Positions 23,282 to 38,200 of a DNA stretch of 64,000 bases are shown piece by piece. The notes below the pieces were generated by a model. The model saw nothing but the letters and a program-made list of their open reading frames with translations. It made no database searches and had not been told where the DNA came from. The position numbers were made by a program, and so were the translations under genes. Source of the DNA: Strongylocentrotus droebachiensis (taxonomy: Eukaryota; Echinodermata; Echinoidea; Camarodonta; Strongylocentrotidae); the NCBI GenBank assembly GCA_035222895.1, contig JAVYIG010000096.1:372001-436000 (forward strand), in the 5' to 3' direction. The stretch's first letter is position 1, and every line of letters begins with the position of its first letter.

Positions 23282-26200
23282 CTAAAATGTATTGAACAAT
23301 ATAATATTTATCATTGGATGAAAAGTACTTTTAAATTAATCGACAAGATAATTTCCATTCCTTTAGTGAGTACTTTTGAACCCTAACAGCGTTTTTCGTT
23401 AGCCTGAGACCGTCGTAGATGGCGTTACACAGCTTCGAGAGAATTTGGTTGAATACGTTTAAAGGGACTTGGTAACATTGTTCAGATGAGAGAAAGTGGT
23501 GCTAAGGTAGTGACTTCAATGCTAGATGTATAATTAAAGATAATCTGAACATTTAAGTGAAAGCAGATTATTATTAATGATAACAATTTGGAAAAACTGA
23601 TCTGATCGATACCTTAATTCTCCCAACTATAATTTAATTACATTTTAGGTGAATGTGAATCGTCACAAAGCAATAAATTGGTTCTGTATGCCATTCCAGA
23701 CATTTAAATGTTGACAGATTTTTGATAGCCTGTTTTATGTCTTTTTTACATGAAAAAAACAGTTGGGAGGATTCAAAAATGGTTGGGAGAATTTACTGTT
23801 AATCACTAATAGATGGTGTTGCACAGTGATGCCTTCAAAGAAAACCATAGATATCTTTGTGGTTTGAGATTTTTTTCAGGATTGTTTGCATGTCAGAGGA
23901 ATGTTACCGAGTCACTTTAAGAGATTGTGTTAGCCTTCTCCTCTATTCATAGTGTAGTCACTGCTGTTTCTTATGTTGATAGTCTCCCGTATCCATCTGG
24001 TTGGCTTGTGGTGCTCTTTGGACAATATTTTATATTTGTCTATTAACGCCATTAACGACGGCCTTAGTCTGACTAAAAACGCTGTTAGCGTTAAAGTACT
24101 CAATAATTGATCGTATAAAGAGAAGTTTTTAACCAATACACTACCAATCAGATAAGCTTTTTTCAGGATACTTTATCATTATTTCTGAAAACCAACATAA
24201 AAAGCTTTGCCTTTTATCCATTTATCGGATGTTTTCGTCGGCTTTTGAGATTACACGACCTTTCTTAAAAACATAACCCATATCCACACACAAAAAAAAA
24301 CCAAAAAAAATGATAGTACTGATTTTCCCGAACTCCCTAGACATATTACCAACCAGTCATAACTTTCCTTATATACAGCGAGCTAAATTAATCCAATTTT
24401 AAATTTAGTATCCTCTACTAATTAAACGTAACGGGACATAGCGTTATTATCCTCGCGAGATGGTATTATTTTATTTTTTTAAGCAATGAGGGTACAGAAA
24501 ACCAGGATATTATAGTTTTCCCCAGATCATCTAGAAATATTATTATCTAGTCTCAGGTTGTCTCTTATCTAGCGAGTAAAATTAATCCCGTTCTCAATTA
24601 AGTATACACTGCAACCGGACATAACGTTTTTAATGTATAATCGCGAGGTCGTATTATTGTTTACAAAAAGTGAGGGCACATACAAAACCAGGATATTACC
24701 GCTTCCCTCGGATCCTATAGAAATATTAACAACTATTTACAGGATTCCTTGTATATAACGACTTAAATTAATCACAACTTGTATTGATAATCCACCTTCA
24801 TTGAAGGGTCATGTATAGCTTCATTGCTCTTCAATCATAAGATCATATTTAGTTTTGCTTTGAGGGTTACAGAACAAAAACATTATTACAAGTATTGACT
24901 GTTTCGTATTAAGGGGTAAGGAACAAAAAGTAATTACTGCTTTCTCTAGATTCTCTATAATTGTCACTACCTTGTCATTAGTTTCCTTGTATCCAGCGAG
25001 TTGATTAATCACACTTCACATTACTAATCCATTTGGAACATGCCTTATTTTTCTATAATCGCAAGATCATATTAATCTTTTTTAAACGATGAGAGGTGCT
25101 ATACAAAAAAAAAAATTATTATCGTATATTTCTAGATTGTCATAATAATATAGGCCATTTTTATAGCGCACATGTCCACCCCAAATGATGCTCAAGTTGC
25201 TCCTATACTACCCTTTCTCTGCTTGGCTACCGTTTTAGGTGCTCACAGCATTGAAGTAAATGTTCCTTAACCGTACTCATTTAGCACCTGGGCAGACAGT
25301 GGACAAGGTACATTAATGTCTTAACTAAGGTCATTAGTGTCGCGGCGGGACTCGAACCGCGAACCACTGGCATGTGATCCACGGTCCAACGACGTATCCT
25401 CTATAGACCATGACACCTCTGAGGAAGTAAATATAAACAAATCACCTTTTTGAGCTTTTCCAGAAATTCCACCAAGTAATCATGTGTGTCTGTAAAACAC
25501 ATGAGCCTGTAGTAGATGGCGTTCAATGGGGAGACATTCTTCGAGTTCAAGAATGTTATCGTTTTGTATTGCAATACACTTTTCTCCCAAATGTAATTCT
25601 GCATGGCCATGATCCCTTTCGCCTACAAAACACATCAAATTTCAAGTGTCACGTTTATTTTCTTCTCATAAAAAGATAGCAACAAAAATATATATATCAA
25701 ATAAAAATAATAAACACATACACATAAACAAATACTTGAAATAATTACAACATTACCGATAAAGCGGGGGTGGAATTAATTGCATTATGAGTGGAAGAAT
25801 CTTCAGAGGCCATTGTCTCGTCAAGGGCTAGCTACATGTTTAAGTTAAAATAATAATTATAACAATTGAAGGGACAAGAAATAAAATAGACGATTATAAA
25901 AATATCATGATAATACACAGCTTATGAATGCGTACATTTATTGCAGGAATTTCATAAGGAACACTTTGAATTTCTTTAAAATAAGGCAAGTACACTGTTG
26001 GTCGTAATGATGGAATAATATTTTTTTACCCCAATTTATTGAATGATTTTGACAATGATTTATTCCTAATAGATCAAGATAAAAGTATACATTCTCAGAT
26101 TGTATTGAATGACAATTGGGGAGTGTTTGTTTTGCGTGACTGCTAAAGCATGTGTGTGCTACTATGCTAATCAACTAGGGAACCTACGTCTTTAAGTCAT

Positions 26201-29200
26201 GACTGACAGTAATGGGGATTAATGTCTCATAAAATGGCACTAATATGGCACATCGACACGGGTTTAATCCTGGGGGCTCACAGTAACGAGGCCATTGCTT
26301 AGCCAATGAATCATGACTGTACGCAGCGGGCGCTCGGGTACGTCGACGCCCCCACACAAAAACATAAACAAAGAAAATACATTAAATTATCAATGATTCA
26401 TTGCATTTTTCCCCAATCCCCAACAGGAAAAATTCCTCTGTAGGGCCATGCGTTATGGTTTAAGGCATGCCTACATAGAGGATTTTATTATGTTGGGGGT
26501 CGGGTAAAAATGCAATGAATTATTGAAAAATTATTGCATTTTCTTTGATTTTTTGTTTTTGTGGGGGCGTCGACGTACCCTAGCGCCCGCTGCGTACAGT
26601 CATGATTCATTGGGTAAGCAATGGCCTCGTTATTGTGAGCCCCTAGTATAAAAACCGTGTCGATGGGCTATATAAGTGCCCTTTTATGCGACATTAATCC
26701 CCATTACTGTCAGTTATGACTTAAGGACATATGTTCCCTAGTTGATTAGCATAGTAGCACACACATGCTTTAGTAGTCACGCAAAACACACACTCCCCAA
26801 TTGTCATTCAATAAAATCTGAGAATTTATACTATTATCTAGATCTATTAGGAATAAATTTTTGTCAAAATAATTCAATAAATTGGGGTAAAAATAATTAT
26901 TCCACCATTATGACCAACAGAGTATATAGAAATCAGGTCAAATTGCTAACAAAAATATATTAATGGGAAAGGAAACGGTACAGTATGTATACTGATGAGG
27001 ACAGCCTTGCTTTGTACAAGGATATCATTGCTAATAACATTATTATATTCCATAACTCTTGCATTCTCAATCCTAAACCCGGGGCCTTATTCTGCCGTAT
27101 TTCATCCATCACGTTTTTGCGTTCCTTTATACGAGGCCACATTATCATTGAATTAACACACAATTTGTAGATGGAGTCCTTTTTTTTATATTTGTGGATA
27201 TGGTCCACCAGTTGTTGTGGGTATATCTAATTCAAATAGTTGTCATTTCCAAGTCCCTAAAAGAATTTTAAAGATGACAAAACAAGCAGCATCACTTTTG
27301 ACCCCCCAAAATACCAAAAGCAGGTTAACTTTTCAAGATTTCCCTTCTGCTTTTTGTACACACTACTTAGTATTAAACGTTGATGGCGTTAAATAATAGC
27401 GTGTTATACGCCGTTTTCGGCGTATTTGTGCATAGTTTCCGAAGTCATGTATGTAATATAGCAATAAAAGAAAAAGTAGTTATGTTGCCAATTTATAGAA
27501 CAGCATGTGATTAATTAAGCCTTGGAAGAAAAAAAAGACAGCAGGAAAAACTTACCTCAATAGAGTGTTTAATAGTGTTGGCCTTTTTCCGTATGACGCC
27601 AATATCATAGACTGCCAAACCAGTCTAAAATGTAAAGTCAAAGAAGGATAAAATTATCAGACAGCAATCAGTAAATAGGTTATTAAAGTACCCTTTAACT
27701 TCAAATTTCTTGATCTTTCAAACATATTTTTTTCTTCACACGCGAACATCCTTCGAAAACTATCCTTTTGTTTTGAAATGCCTCACTATCAAGCGCATGC
27801 CTACATAAAGTCAAATCCCCTCTCAACCCTTTCCCCCACAAAAACATAATTAAAACCCCTATTACACACAAACACACACACACGTGTACATGCAAAAAAG
27901 CAACAAAGTTATGTGCTGCGAATATTATACTCCTTACTAGGAGGTTCATGACGACCATCGGCATGGTAAAGAGAAAGATGATAAAGATAACATGGGTAGT
28001 GTGAGGGTAGAAGACTACGCTTGTGAAGTCCTCAGCAGCAGACGGCTGGTATAAATAGTCCATGGGATGAAAGACTGTATCAAAGTCTATTTCACCGGTA
28101 AGCATGGTCAGAGACTTAACTAAGGAGTCCCCAAATGTGTGATACTGCGTCTGAGAATAGAAATATAAAAAAATTGATATTAAGAAGAATTCTGAAATAC
28201 GCAAAAATATAGTACACATGTTATGGAAATGTATTCAAACAATTTGTATTGTTATACCGTTGTAACGCTAACATCCAACGTCTTTTTTAAATGTGAAATC
28301 AGCTATTGCTGTTATTTACATCTATTTGGCCTGCACACATAATTCACCGTATTATGCTCGTAATATCTATTTTTGAAGACTATATAAATATCAGAATCCT
28401 TTGCGGCCTAAAGCTAATAAGCCTACTTTTCACCAGTGGCTCCTCCATATTACACTCTCCTTTTATTTAAACTTTAAAATCAACATTGCATGCAAACTAC
28501 CGGTTTTAAAGGTACTATGTCCCATTTGCAGGCCAAAACAAATGAAAAGGTTTACTTCCAACGGCATTTGAAAGACAATAATATTTAGAAACTTCCATCA
28601 AAACGAAAGGGCTCTATTAGTGGGGAAAATTGAGCCATAATGCATGGTCGTACAGAGAATTTTGTTATGTTGGGAACCGGGGTAAAATGCAATGAACTAT
28701 TGAAAATTTATTGCATTTTTTATTTTATTTTTATTTGTGGGAACTGCCCCCTACCATAGCCCCCGCTGCGTACAGTCATGGTTCAGTGGCACAGCAATGG
28801 CCTCGTTACTGTAAGCCCCAGGATCAAAACCGTGTCGATGTGCCATATAAGTGCCATTTTGTGGGGCATTAATCCTCACTACTGTCATTTATGACTTAAG
28901 GGCGCAGGTCCACTAGTTGATAAGCATAGTAGCATACACATGCTTTAGCAGTCACGCAAAACAAACACTGGCAATTTATTATTCAATAAAATCTAAGAAT
29001 GCATACTATTATCTAGATCTATTAGGAATAAATCATTGTCAAAATAATTCCATAAATTGGGGTAAAAAAAAGATATTCCAACTATATGACTTTGAGCGAC
29101 AGTGTCAGTTGCTGAGTGTTTACGTGACAACTTCTCAGCCAAAAGGATGATCTCTAACAAAGAGAATATTGTATATACCTGATTGATGATAAGGATGCAG

Positions 29201-32200
29201 AATACCACAGCAAAGGTGCAAATAAAGATTCCAGCAACAAGCAAAAAGTTTACCATAGTCGATATAACTTCTGTAAAACAATAAGTAGAATAAAACAAAA
29301 TATCTCAGATTAAATAGCGATATGATTTTTCGAAAGAATGGAGAAAAATGGAGGAAAAAAATGCAATGACAAGGGATTGACCATTCAATCATTTGTCAAG
29401 ATACGGAGCTGTAAAAAGGAAACTTCACTCCATGAAATAGTTTAAGTTAATCTGAGATATCGTTTGTGTTATTCCCATTCAACCAATAAGATTGCCCACC
29501 AAATTATATGATAGAGATATGAAGCAAGATGTCCTTATCGTAATGTAAAGTTACGATATGTCACGATAAGGGCATCTCTATTTTATTGATAACGTGACGT
29601 ACGGTGCGAAGTTGTTTTATCAAATAAACGTATTCAAATTTATGGCAATTTTAATAGCCCATCCATCACCTGAAAAAAATGCAAAGATTACAAAGACGTA
29701 TAAAGTAATGTGTATAAATTTACAACGGGCTATTCAAATTGCCCTTGAAATGATTTTCGAAACAAACTGTGGAAACCTGCTTAGGCGACAACATGCAAAG
29801 ACAGACGAAAAGTCTATAAAGACCCCCCCCCCCCCTTTCCGTTTAACGTGAATAGTTTCTCATTGGAACGAATCCTAAAGGGGTCTGTCCATAAAGGCCA
29901 CCAGCCTATTGGGAATATGCTTCTTGTCTCACTTGAGTGGTCTTTATGTACAGGTTTCTTAGTTGTTACGATCATGTTTGAATTGGAATTTCAAAAACAT
30001 ATCGTTTATAAAACTTGTTTATAAATACCAAACAAGGAATTTAAAAAAGCGGTCTTAATAGGCAGGTGGTCTTCATGCACAGGTCTTTATGCACAAGTAA
30101 ACGTTTCAAGGACAAATATAATCAAATGAATACAGAAAATTAGGTCTTTAAGACTATTGGACTTTCTTTACAGGATTTCGCGTAGGCAGGTTTCACGAGG
30201 AGGCGCGATTGATCGGTGGTAGAGCAGTGGTCTCGTTACCGAGAGGTCCAGGGTTCGAAACCAATTTACTGCGCTCGGGTCCTTTGGTAAGGCATTCATT
30301 TTTATTACCAAGTCCCTTGGAGGGACTTAAATCCATCAGTCCTCTAGTTTTCTTACCAGTCAGGTGAAACAACAATCAACCATCAATAATCAACTGTATA
30401 ATTGTATTGGTACCTATAAACATGAGAATGTAGATGCCGAAGAATGGAGCAGTTTCCAAGAAAAACATGAAATTAATCCAGGCTAAGAGAACTGCATATG
30501 CACCTAGTTCCCATTGCCATTCCTGCAATAAAAGAAAGAAACACAAATTATATTTTCTGGTTGTTCGTCCGTCCGTCCGTCCGTATCTCAAGAACCAATT
30601 GATGGATAACCGCCAAACGTAGGTCATGTATGTATCATTCAGAGCTAATTAATTGATTAGATTTGGAGGTCACGAGGTCAAATTTCAAAGATCACAGGGC
30701 TCATTATGTATGCAAAAATAGCTCGTGATCGCGTTATCTCAAGAACCGATTGATAGATTACCGCCAAACGTGGGTCATGTATGTGTCTTTCAGAGCTAAT
30801 TAATTGATTAGATTTGGAGGTCACGAGGTCAAATTTCAAAGATCACAGGGCTAATTATGTATGCAAAAATAGCTCGTGATCGCGTTATCTCAAGAACCGA
30901 TTGATAGATTACCGACAAACGTGGGTCATGTATGTATCATTCAGAGCTAATTAATTGATTAGATGTAGAGGTCACGAGGTCAAAGTTCAAAGATCACAGG
31001 GTTCATTATGTATGCAAAAATAGCTCGTGATCGCGTTATCTCAAGAACCGATTGATAGATAACCGCCAAACTTGGATCATATATGTATCTTGCATAGCTA
31101 ATGTAGGTATTAGATTTGGAATGGTTGATAAGAAGTCAAAAGTTGTAAAATTTTCTCATATTACTTTATGTATTTTATCACTATTCTGCAAACTTAGTAG
31201 AATGAGGAGGAATTGTTGTAGTAGTATGAGGAGGAAAGTAGGATTAGTAGTAGTAGTAGTTGTAGTAGAAGAAGTACTAATAATAGAAGTAATAGTAGTA
31301 GTAGTAGTAGTAGCAGTAGTATTAGTAGGAGTTGATTTTGTTTTTGTAGTAGGAGTAGTAGTAGCTGTAGTTGTTATAGTTGTTGTTGTTGTTTTAAAAT
31401 GTGAGATTTTTCTTATATCGCTTTTGATAAAGTTTCTATAATGATCAAAGATGATGATGTAAAACTCACGGCTTTAACGGTAACACCGTGGCCAAAGTAG
31501 AGATCACCAAACCCCGGTGTGACGAACAGAATGATCAAGATTAGGAGAGTGAGCTCTCGGGCAGCACTTAGCAATACATGCATCCAGTTAGACTTTGTTT
31601 TCCTGTACGACCACTTCCTATGGATCTGAATAAAGAAAACATAAATAAAAAGAAGGTATGTTTGCGATCGTGTATCTACTTGTTTTATTATTACAGAGCT
31701 TACTATGATAGCCCTTTTCTGCACATTTGTTAATGAAAAGTTCATGGTAGTATGCCATCAGGTGCATTTACATTATATTGTGTACACTTTCAAAAAGTTT
31801 GTTGTAGTTTATATATGTCGTATCACTAAAATTGTATATGATTTGTGTGTTGCTGAAGAAATAAATTTAATTAAAATATATTCAATTAGATATTGTTGGA
31901 GCATGTGGTTGTAATCAAGGGTGATTTTCGTTCATCATATACAGTCAGTCTCGTTCCCCTCATAACTATTTGTATAACTTCCTGTTCATGCTGATCTGCA
32001 GAATATTAGTATGTGATTGATTTTGTGTGTTTATTTTCATGGTGTTATCCATTCATATACATTGAATTTAATTGTATCTATTTAACCGTAGACATATACA
32101 AATAAATAATACCACCCCCCCCCCAAAAAAAAGAGCACATAACACACCCAATACAAAGTGAATAATGATATATTCAGAGCCACACAAAAAAGCTTATTGC

Positions 32201-35200
32201 TTACATATTTTACACTTTGAAGAAAGAACAGAGTAATTTTTATTCCTATTCCATTTAATATAGTTATAAACACTGTGTATAGAAACATAATCTGGTTTGG
32301 AATTTAATTAGCTATGAGAATAATTTACACCATAAGACGTGTTCAAAAAGATCTGATTTAATTCTTCAATGTTTGACTCTTTTATTTTATCTTGTTGCAC
32401 TTTAATTTTCTCTTTGTCAATGTTAATTTTTCTGCAACAGCCTGCCAAAACAGTTACGAAATTCTCCGCTTTTGTAGAGCCTACCAACTACAAAACGAAT
32501 AACCAACGACATAGACATTTTCCGAGACATGTACATAAGCTTCTCGAGCCCCACTGTTCAACAAACGACAGTGGCGGATCCAGGGGGGGGGGGGTCGAGG
32601 GGCCCGCCCCCCCCCCCCCCTTGGAAAAAAAAACGTGTAAAAACACGTGATTCTTAGCTTTGGGGGGGGGGATGGGCCCCCCCTCTCTGGCGCTCAAGGG
32701 GGGGGGGGGTCAAATTTTTTTTTTCGAGCACTAAAAAAAAAAAAAGTGCTCAATACCCCCTCGCGAGATGTTGCCGATATAAGCCTAGGTATCAAAGCAT
32801 AAAGAAGACACAAGAAGTCTTACAAATTCAATGAAATAGATGACAGTAAGCACGAGAATGAGCCAGGTCCCGATCGAACCAAACAGGATCAAAGCGATCG
32901 GGTCCAGGTCCTCCTTCCACTTGACCTCTCCATCAGCCAACCACGTGTAGTTGCCCCCTGATAGGTGTTTTTTAACATAGTACGGTGGAGGGATGATAAG
33001 GCTATGGAGTGTCAGGAAGACTAGCAGTGTGAGTTGGAGAAAAAGTCGGAGCCAGTATTTGACACGAAAAACTGTGTGCTTGTAGTTAAACATCACACGA
33101 ACTACAGGGTGGTGCAGTAACTCCTTACTCTTATCATTTGCAATCTGGAAAAAATGCAGAATGATAGTTATTCGAGAGAATCTTGGTTTCATCTGTGATT
33201 ATCATTGCTATGATTATTCTGTAAATATATCATGACTTTCCAACAATTGACCACGCTGGTTGCTATTTTGTCTGATATTTTATATTAAAAAAAATACTAG
33301 GGCCCGTCTTTTGCTTATTCAGGTTTGACAAAAGGAAAAACTTCTTTTCGAAAGTCGTTGCGATCAACTTTTTTCATAAACCCGATATTGGACAAAAGCC
33401 TAGATCTAGCGTCAGATTTTGATTTTCGTAGAATACAGTTAATCTCTCTAAGAGAAAAGAGTTGTGAGCATGTCTAGTGTTCATTTCAGTTTCAGTTTTC
33501 TGTTATTGTTTCGTATTTCACATAATTATATTTAACCTTTTGTAATGATCTCCCAGCTGCCCTAGGGCGCTCCAAACATTCAGGGAATACATTTCTGTCA
33601 GGAACCCATTTACTACACCTGGATGGAGAGGGGCAAATGTGTACTTATTTTTTTTCTTCATCATACCATGTGTTCCAAAGGATGATTTTTTGAGCGGCAT
33701 GAGCGATCCGTGACATAGATACTGGCACCACTTTTCAATTCCCCCTTTTCATTGAAGTTAGAAGGCACCTACAAAAATAAAAAAAATAATCAACATAATG
33801 ATATGAATCTGCAAATTTGCTTATAATATTCATGTTTTCATGATCGTTAGCGTTACGTTCAATTTCCCCAAGGCATAGGCCTCGCAGACACTTACAAAAA
33901 AAAATGCACACAATTGTTATAAATATTATTAAAGTCAACTATGTACGACGAGTTTGGGGTAAAAAAACCGCCTTGTATATTAAATCATGTCTTTTATGAT
34001 TCGATGTTGGGTGAGAGAATCGATGTTTTACTATTCACAATTATTTGCTGCAAACAAGAACCCTCCTGTGCTCCATTAGAATATTTATCATGGGATAAAT
34101 AAGCCTATACCAAATGCTTCAAGATTATTTCACTATTTCCAGTACAAGATTAATCTATACCAGTATTAAAAAGGTTTATGAGGAGCAAAACAAAGACCCG
34201 AAACAGGTAATTCTCCGCATTCATCGTGTCACAGAAAGCAATCTCTTCGTCATTGGCATGCAATTGGTGACTATTGATTTATGCGATATTGCACGTGGGG
34301 TAAACACACGACTGTGCAGATGCGAAGAAAGTAACCGAACTATTAAAGTAATTTTTGACTCGCCTAAAATTAACAATACTTATTTAAATTCTATGTCTAA
34401 GCAGAACCGTTGTTAATATACAAATCATGATAAGTCTCGTGTCAAACTCCCTCAAATAAGGTTTAGGAATATTAACAAATACAAGCATCTCCATCGTAAA
34501 AACTCCTCAAATTTGTAGAAAGTTATTTTACGAAATTAAAGATTCAAGAGACTTGTTTCGTAATTCTTATCAGTTCTACCTCGCTTTTGTCGTTATCAAG
34601 TGATACAGTGCTGAGATCACCCTTTACCGCTTTATAACCGTTTCTCTGCGTATTCGTCTTGTTGTCTCCTGTGTTCGAATCTGAATAGAAAATGTGAAAC
34701 TGTTGATCGCTGTATGTACTGCACAGAAGGTCTGCCTGTGGCACATTGTTTTTATCATGGAACAACCTATATAGACCATTTGAAAGCTTCAATATAATTT
34801 CAAAATGCCGAGCGCTAGAATTATATACATAAGTATTAATATTTGTGTTACAAAGTGATCCTTCAGTTAAAGGTGAAATTCAAAGAAAATCACAAATATG
34901 TCAACTTATGTATCATTAGAAACTGGTAAGCTAACAGATGGCCATCGTACAAGTTTTAGGTCAACTACATATCGGGTGATTTATAAAAGTACAAATACAA
35001 CCACCTCCACAGCAGCTGGGATATACGAGAGATACGCCGGAAAAATAACGATGTTTTAATGACGTCACTATATGGACCAATACTGCCCAAGCAGACGACA
35101 TCCCATAAAGAATGAACATAATTGCAAAGCTATTATTTGTTAAATTATAATGAGTGTAAGGTATATAAATATAATGGCATGTCAAACCATTCAAAAGGGG

Positions 35201-38200
35201 ATATGACCCGATTATGATAACTAAAATCTTTTGCTTGTAAATACACAGGATAGGGGTTAATTAACAATCAAAGAAACCAGACTTTCAAGTTGAAAAAACC
35301 CCGGATTGATATGAAGGACGGCATTTGTTCCCTCTTGATACGCCGAACATACCGCGGTGTGTGCAGCTGAATATACAATGGTGTCTTATTTTGTTTACAA
35401 GCGACAGATTCCTTTATTTTTGTATCGCTGCATTTGTCATCAAAATAAAACCATGCGCGGGGTTTGGAATGAGGCAATAGATTATACATTTAGCCTGACG
35501 GTAGTGAAGTAAGAGAAAGAACTCAAGAGAAGTTGAAAACGCAGGCACTGACAATGTGTGAGATGTCATGGGACATCGTCTGCTTGTACTGTGATCTCAC
35601 ACATCTCAGCAGCGTTCGGAGAGCTCTTCAGGTACTATGCCGAGGCTGTATTTAAGCGTTTCGTAATTTATACTAATCATTAATTCTAATGTTTCCAAGG
35701 ATTGAATTTTGATAACCTTGTCGAATCAAAGTTTCAACTTTGCAATAATGAAAATAAAGTTAGTTTTTAAAATCAATGAATATCTACTTTAATTGGTGAC
35801 TAATGTTTTGTGCAAAATTGCAAGTGTGGCAAACGAGTGAACGCACAAAGGCGAGGAAAGCGATTTAAGTGTTTATTTTATTTCTAGCATTTTGACGAAG
35901 AGTCTAATTGACAGTAGATTAATTTGTTTTGATTTGTTAACGATTAAAAGAAAAAGAGAGAACGGTCAAATGCAATATTGACAATAATTTGTTGTCCAGT
36001 CAATAATATATGCACCTGATTGTAACTTTATGTTTAGTTTCCTTCAGGGAGTACGTTTAAGGTTGATAAATGACATTGTTTCGTCATTTAAAGCCACACT
36101 GTACTAGAAGCCCTACCGCCATTTTATATCAGCGGTAGCAGTTTGGTCCCGAGGAAAATAAAGGTATACACGGGGAAAAGTGAAATGTAGAGATAGTGTC
36201 TATGAATTGAGTACTATATACAAATATGCAGTAAAATTGATATTGTATACAAAGTATAAAAAGATACACATATATAAATATGAATGTTACTATTAATAAC
36301 AAAATCTTTTGTATCAAGATAAATGCTAACTTCGAATCATCGCGTCGGTCGGTCGTGAAACAAAAGTGGAAGATCATGCTAATATGTACGTTAAGAACGA
36401 GACCTTTCGTAAATTTGCCATAGGGTTTCCACAAAGAGTCGGGTAATTTGAAGCATCCCATTTCTAGTTGAAAGGGATTTATTTCACAAACTTTATCCCG
36501 ACATTTCGTGAACATTTACTATGCGTGTTTTCACGAAAGGTCGGGTAACGCGACCACCCGATCCGACGCGATGACCCGATGATTCCAAATATGCCAAGAT
36601 AAACACAATCGCAAAGACTTTCTAAAAATCAGCTTTGGGAAATTTCCATTTGCATCAGCTAATGAAATATTATTTCTTTGTGATGACGTTGATTTCTCGG
36701 AAGTCTGTTACTATTGTTTCAGTAATTGTGGTATAATTACCCTCCCTCATCCACTCTGAGTACCAGTCCTCTAGTAATTCAAAGTCCACTTTGATCTTGA
36801 CATTGCCGAGTTCTATATCTGCAGCGTTGACTTCCGGTTTGATGCACTTATCCAGCACAAATTTGCAGACACCTTTTAAAAATCACAACAATTATGATAG
36901 TGTAACGTGTTCATTTAACCATGCTGCATCAAATCAAACTGATCTATCCAACTTAACTCAAGTAACTCAGGACCGTAGATGATGACAACCTCACTCGAAG
37001 AAGGATGGAATAGAACTAACTTTAATATCCCAAATTATAACATGTGTCCAAGTACAGACCAGGCATCATTTCAAAATAAACCAATCAGGGGAAGTCATGT
37101 GATAAAAGAAACCAATGAGGTGAACAGGCTAGATAGATCAAAGGTGAGAGTCGAAGAGAACGAATGAGAGAAGAGAAAGTACATGTTGCTAGGGCAGGAA
37201 AAGGTAACAATGCATAGAGAAAAAGAAGACAAAAAAGGAAACGGGTTGGAAGGTGAGGAAGGAAAACAGAGTGCGGCAGTAGTGCAACTGAAAGACTGTG
37301 CTGTAAGAAGGTGAATGAAAAGGGAACATGAGCTAGGAAAATAAATATGCAAATGAAGAATGCAAATATATAAATGAATATGAAATAGTGGATAAGGAAG
37401 AAGGTAAGAAATTTACTAACTGAAATAAGAAAATTTTAAACCGTTACAATAGTATAGTGATTGTTTTAACTGACTGCTAAGACACTACGTATATATGCAT
37501 GTACGTTAGTAACCAGGGAACCGACATATTTAAGTCCTCTCTGAGGGACTTGGTAATGAAGATTAATGCTTTACCCAAGAGCGTGAGCGCATTAACGTTG
37601 TTTCGAACCCGGGACATCCCGGTTGTATTCCTATTAAGGTCACAAATTCTTCGTTCTCTGGAATTCCTCTTGTGTGACCGTCCAGGAGCCATTTTGTCCG
37701 TTTCGGGACGTTTTGGTGGACCTTTTTTCGCCATACCTATCAGCACAATCACAAAAGCTACATACTTCTTACACATTTCTCTGTATAGTCCGAGAGAAGC
37801 CCTTTCGTTTGAAACGTAGAATCGCGTGCGTCATTACACGCATATCGTTGTGACACGGGTGCATAACTAGTTATTATTGTCAACATAATGTTCGGATATT
37901 ATTTCAATTTATTTCAAATGTCTTGAGCAAATGCCAAGCAAAATCGTTTTTCAGCTTGCTATAGTTGTTATAAAAGATATCAAAGCTCCGTTAAGAATTC
38001 TTTCTTTCTTTTTGTTTCTCTCTCTGTCTGTCCGTCTGTCTCTTTGTATATGTATTTTTGTTATTTTACTATTTATCTCTCTTTCTTTGATTTATCATGA
38101 AAATATTGAGTACTACTACAACTGCTAGCATTAATGATAATAATACTTATAGTAACGATAATTATGATATTAGTAATACTGATGCTATTAATAGCTATTA

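Noticed and set aside
26742..26963. Matching open frames (MISIVAHTCFSSHAK) at 25938, 26742 and 28917
   Set aside because: The three similar peptides come from three copies of the SINE-like repeat, not from a gene family.
31052..31441. Valine-rich 129-codon frame
   Set aside because: It is a GTA microsatellite plus part of the 152-bp repeat.
34114..34416. A 100-codon plus-strand frame in TRPA intron 13 beginning MLQDYF
   Set aside because: It is not low complexity and is the best of the unexplained frames, but I see no motif, splice signal or repeat relation to support it.
37095..37352. Serine/phenylalanine-rich minus-strand frame in TRPA intron 11
   Set aside because: It is the complement of a purine-rich stretch; composition explains the open frame.
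37620..37740. Possible missing TRPA exon (GATAG acceptor, VWRKKVHQNVPKR frame)
   Set aside because: The phase could be made to fit only with a poor donor (GACG/GTCACA), the peptide has no ankyrin character, and it abuts a SINE.
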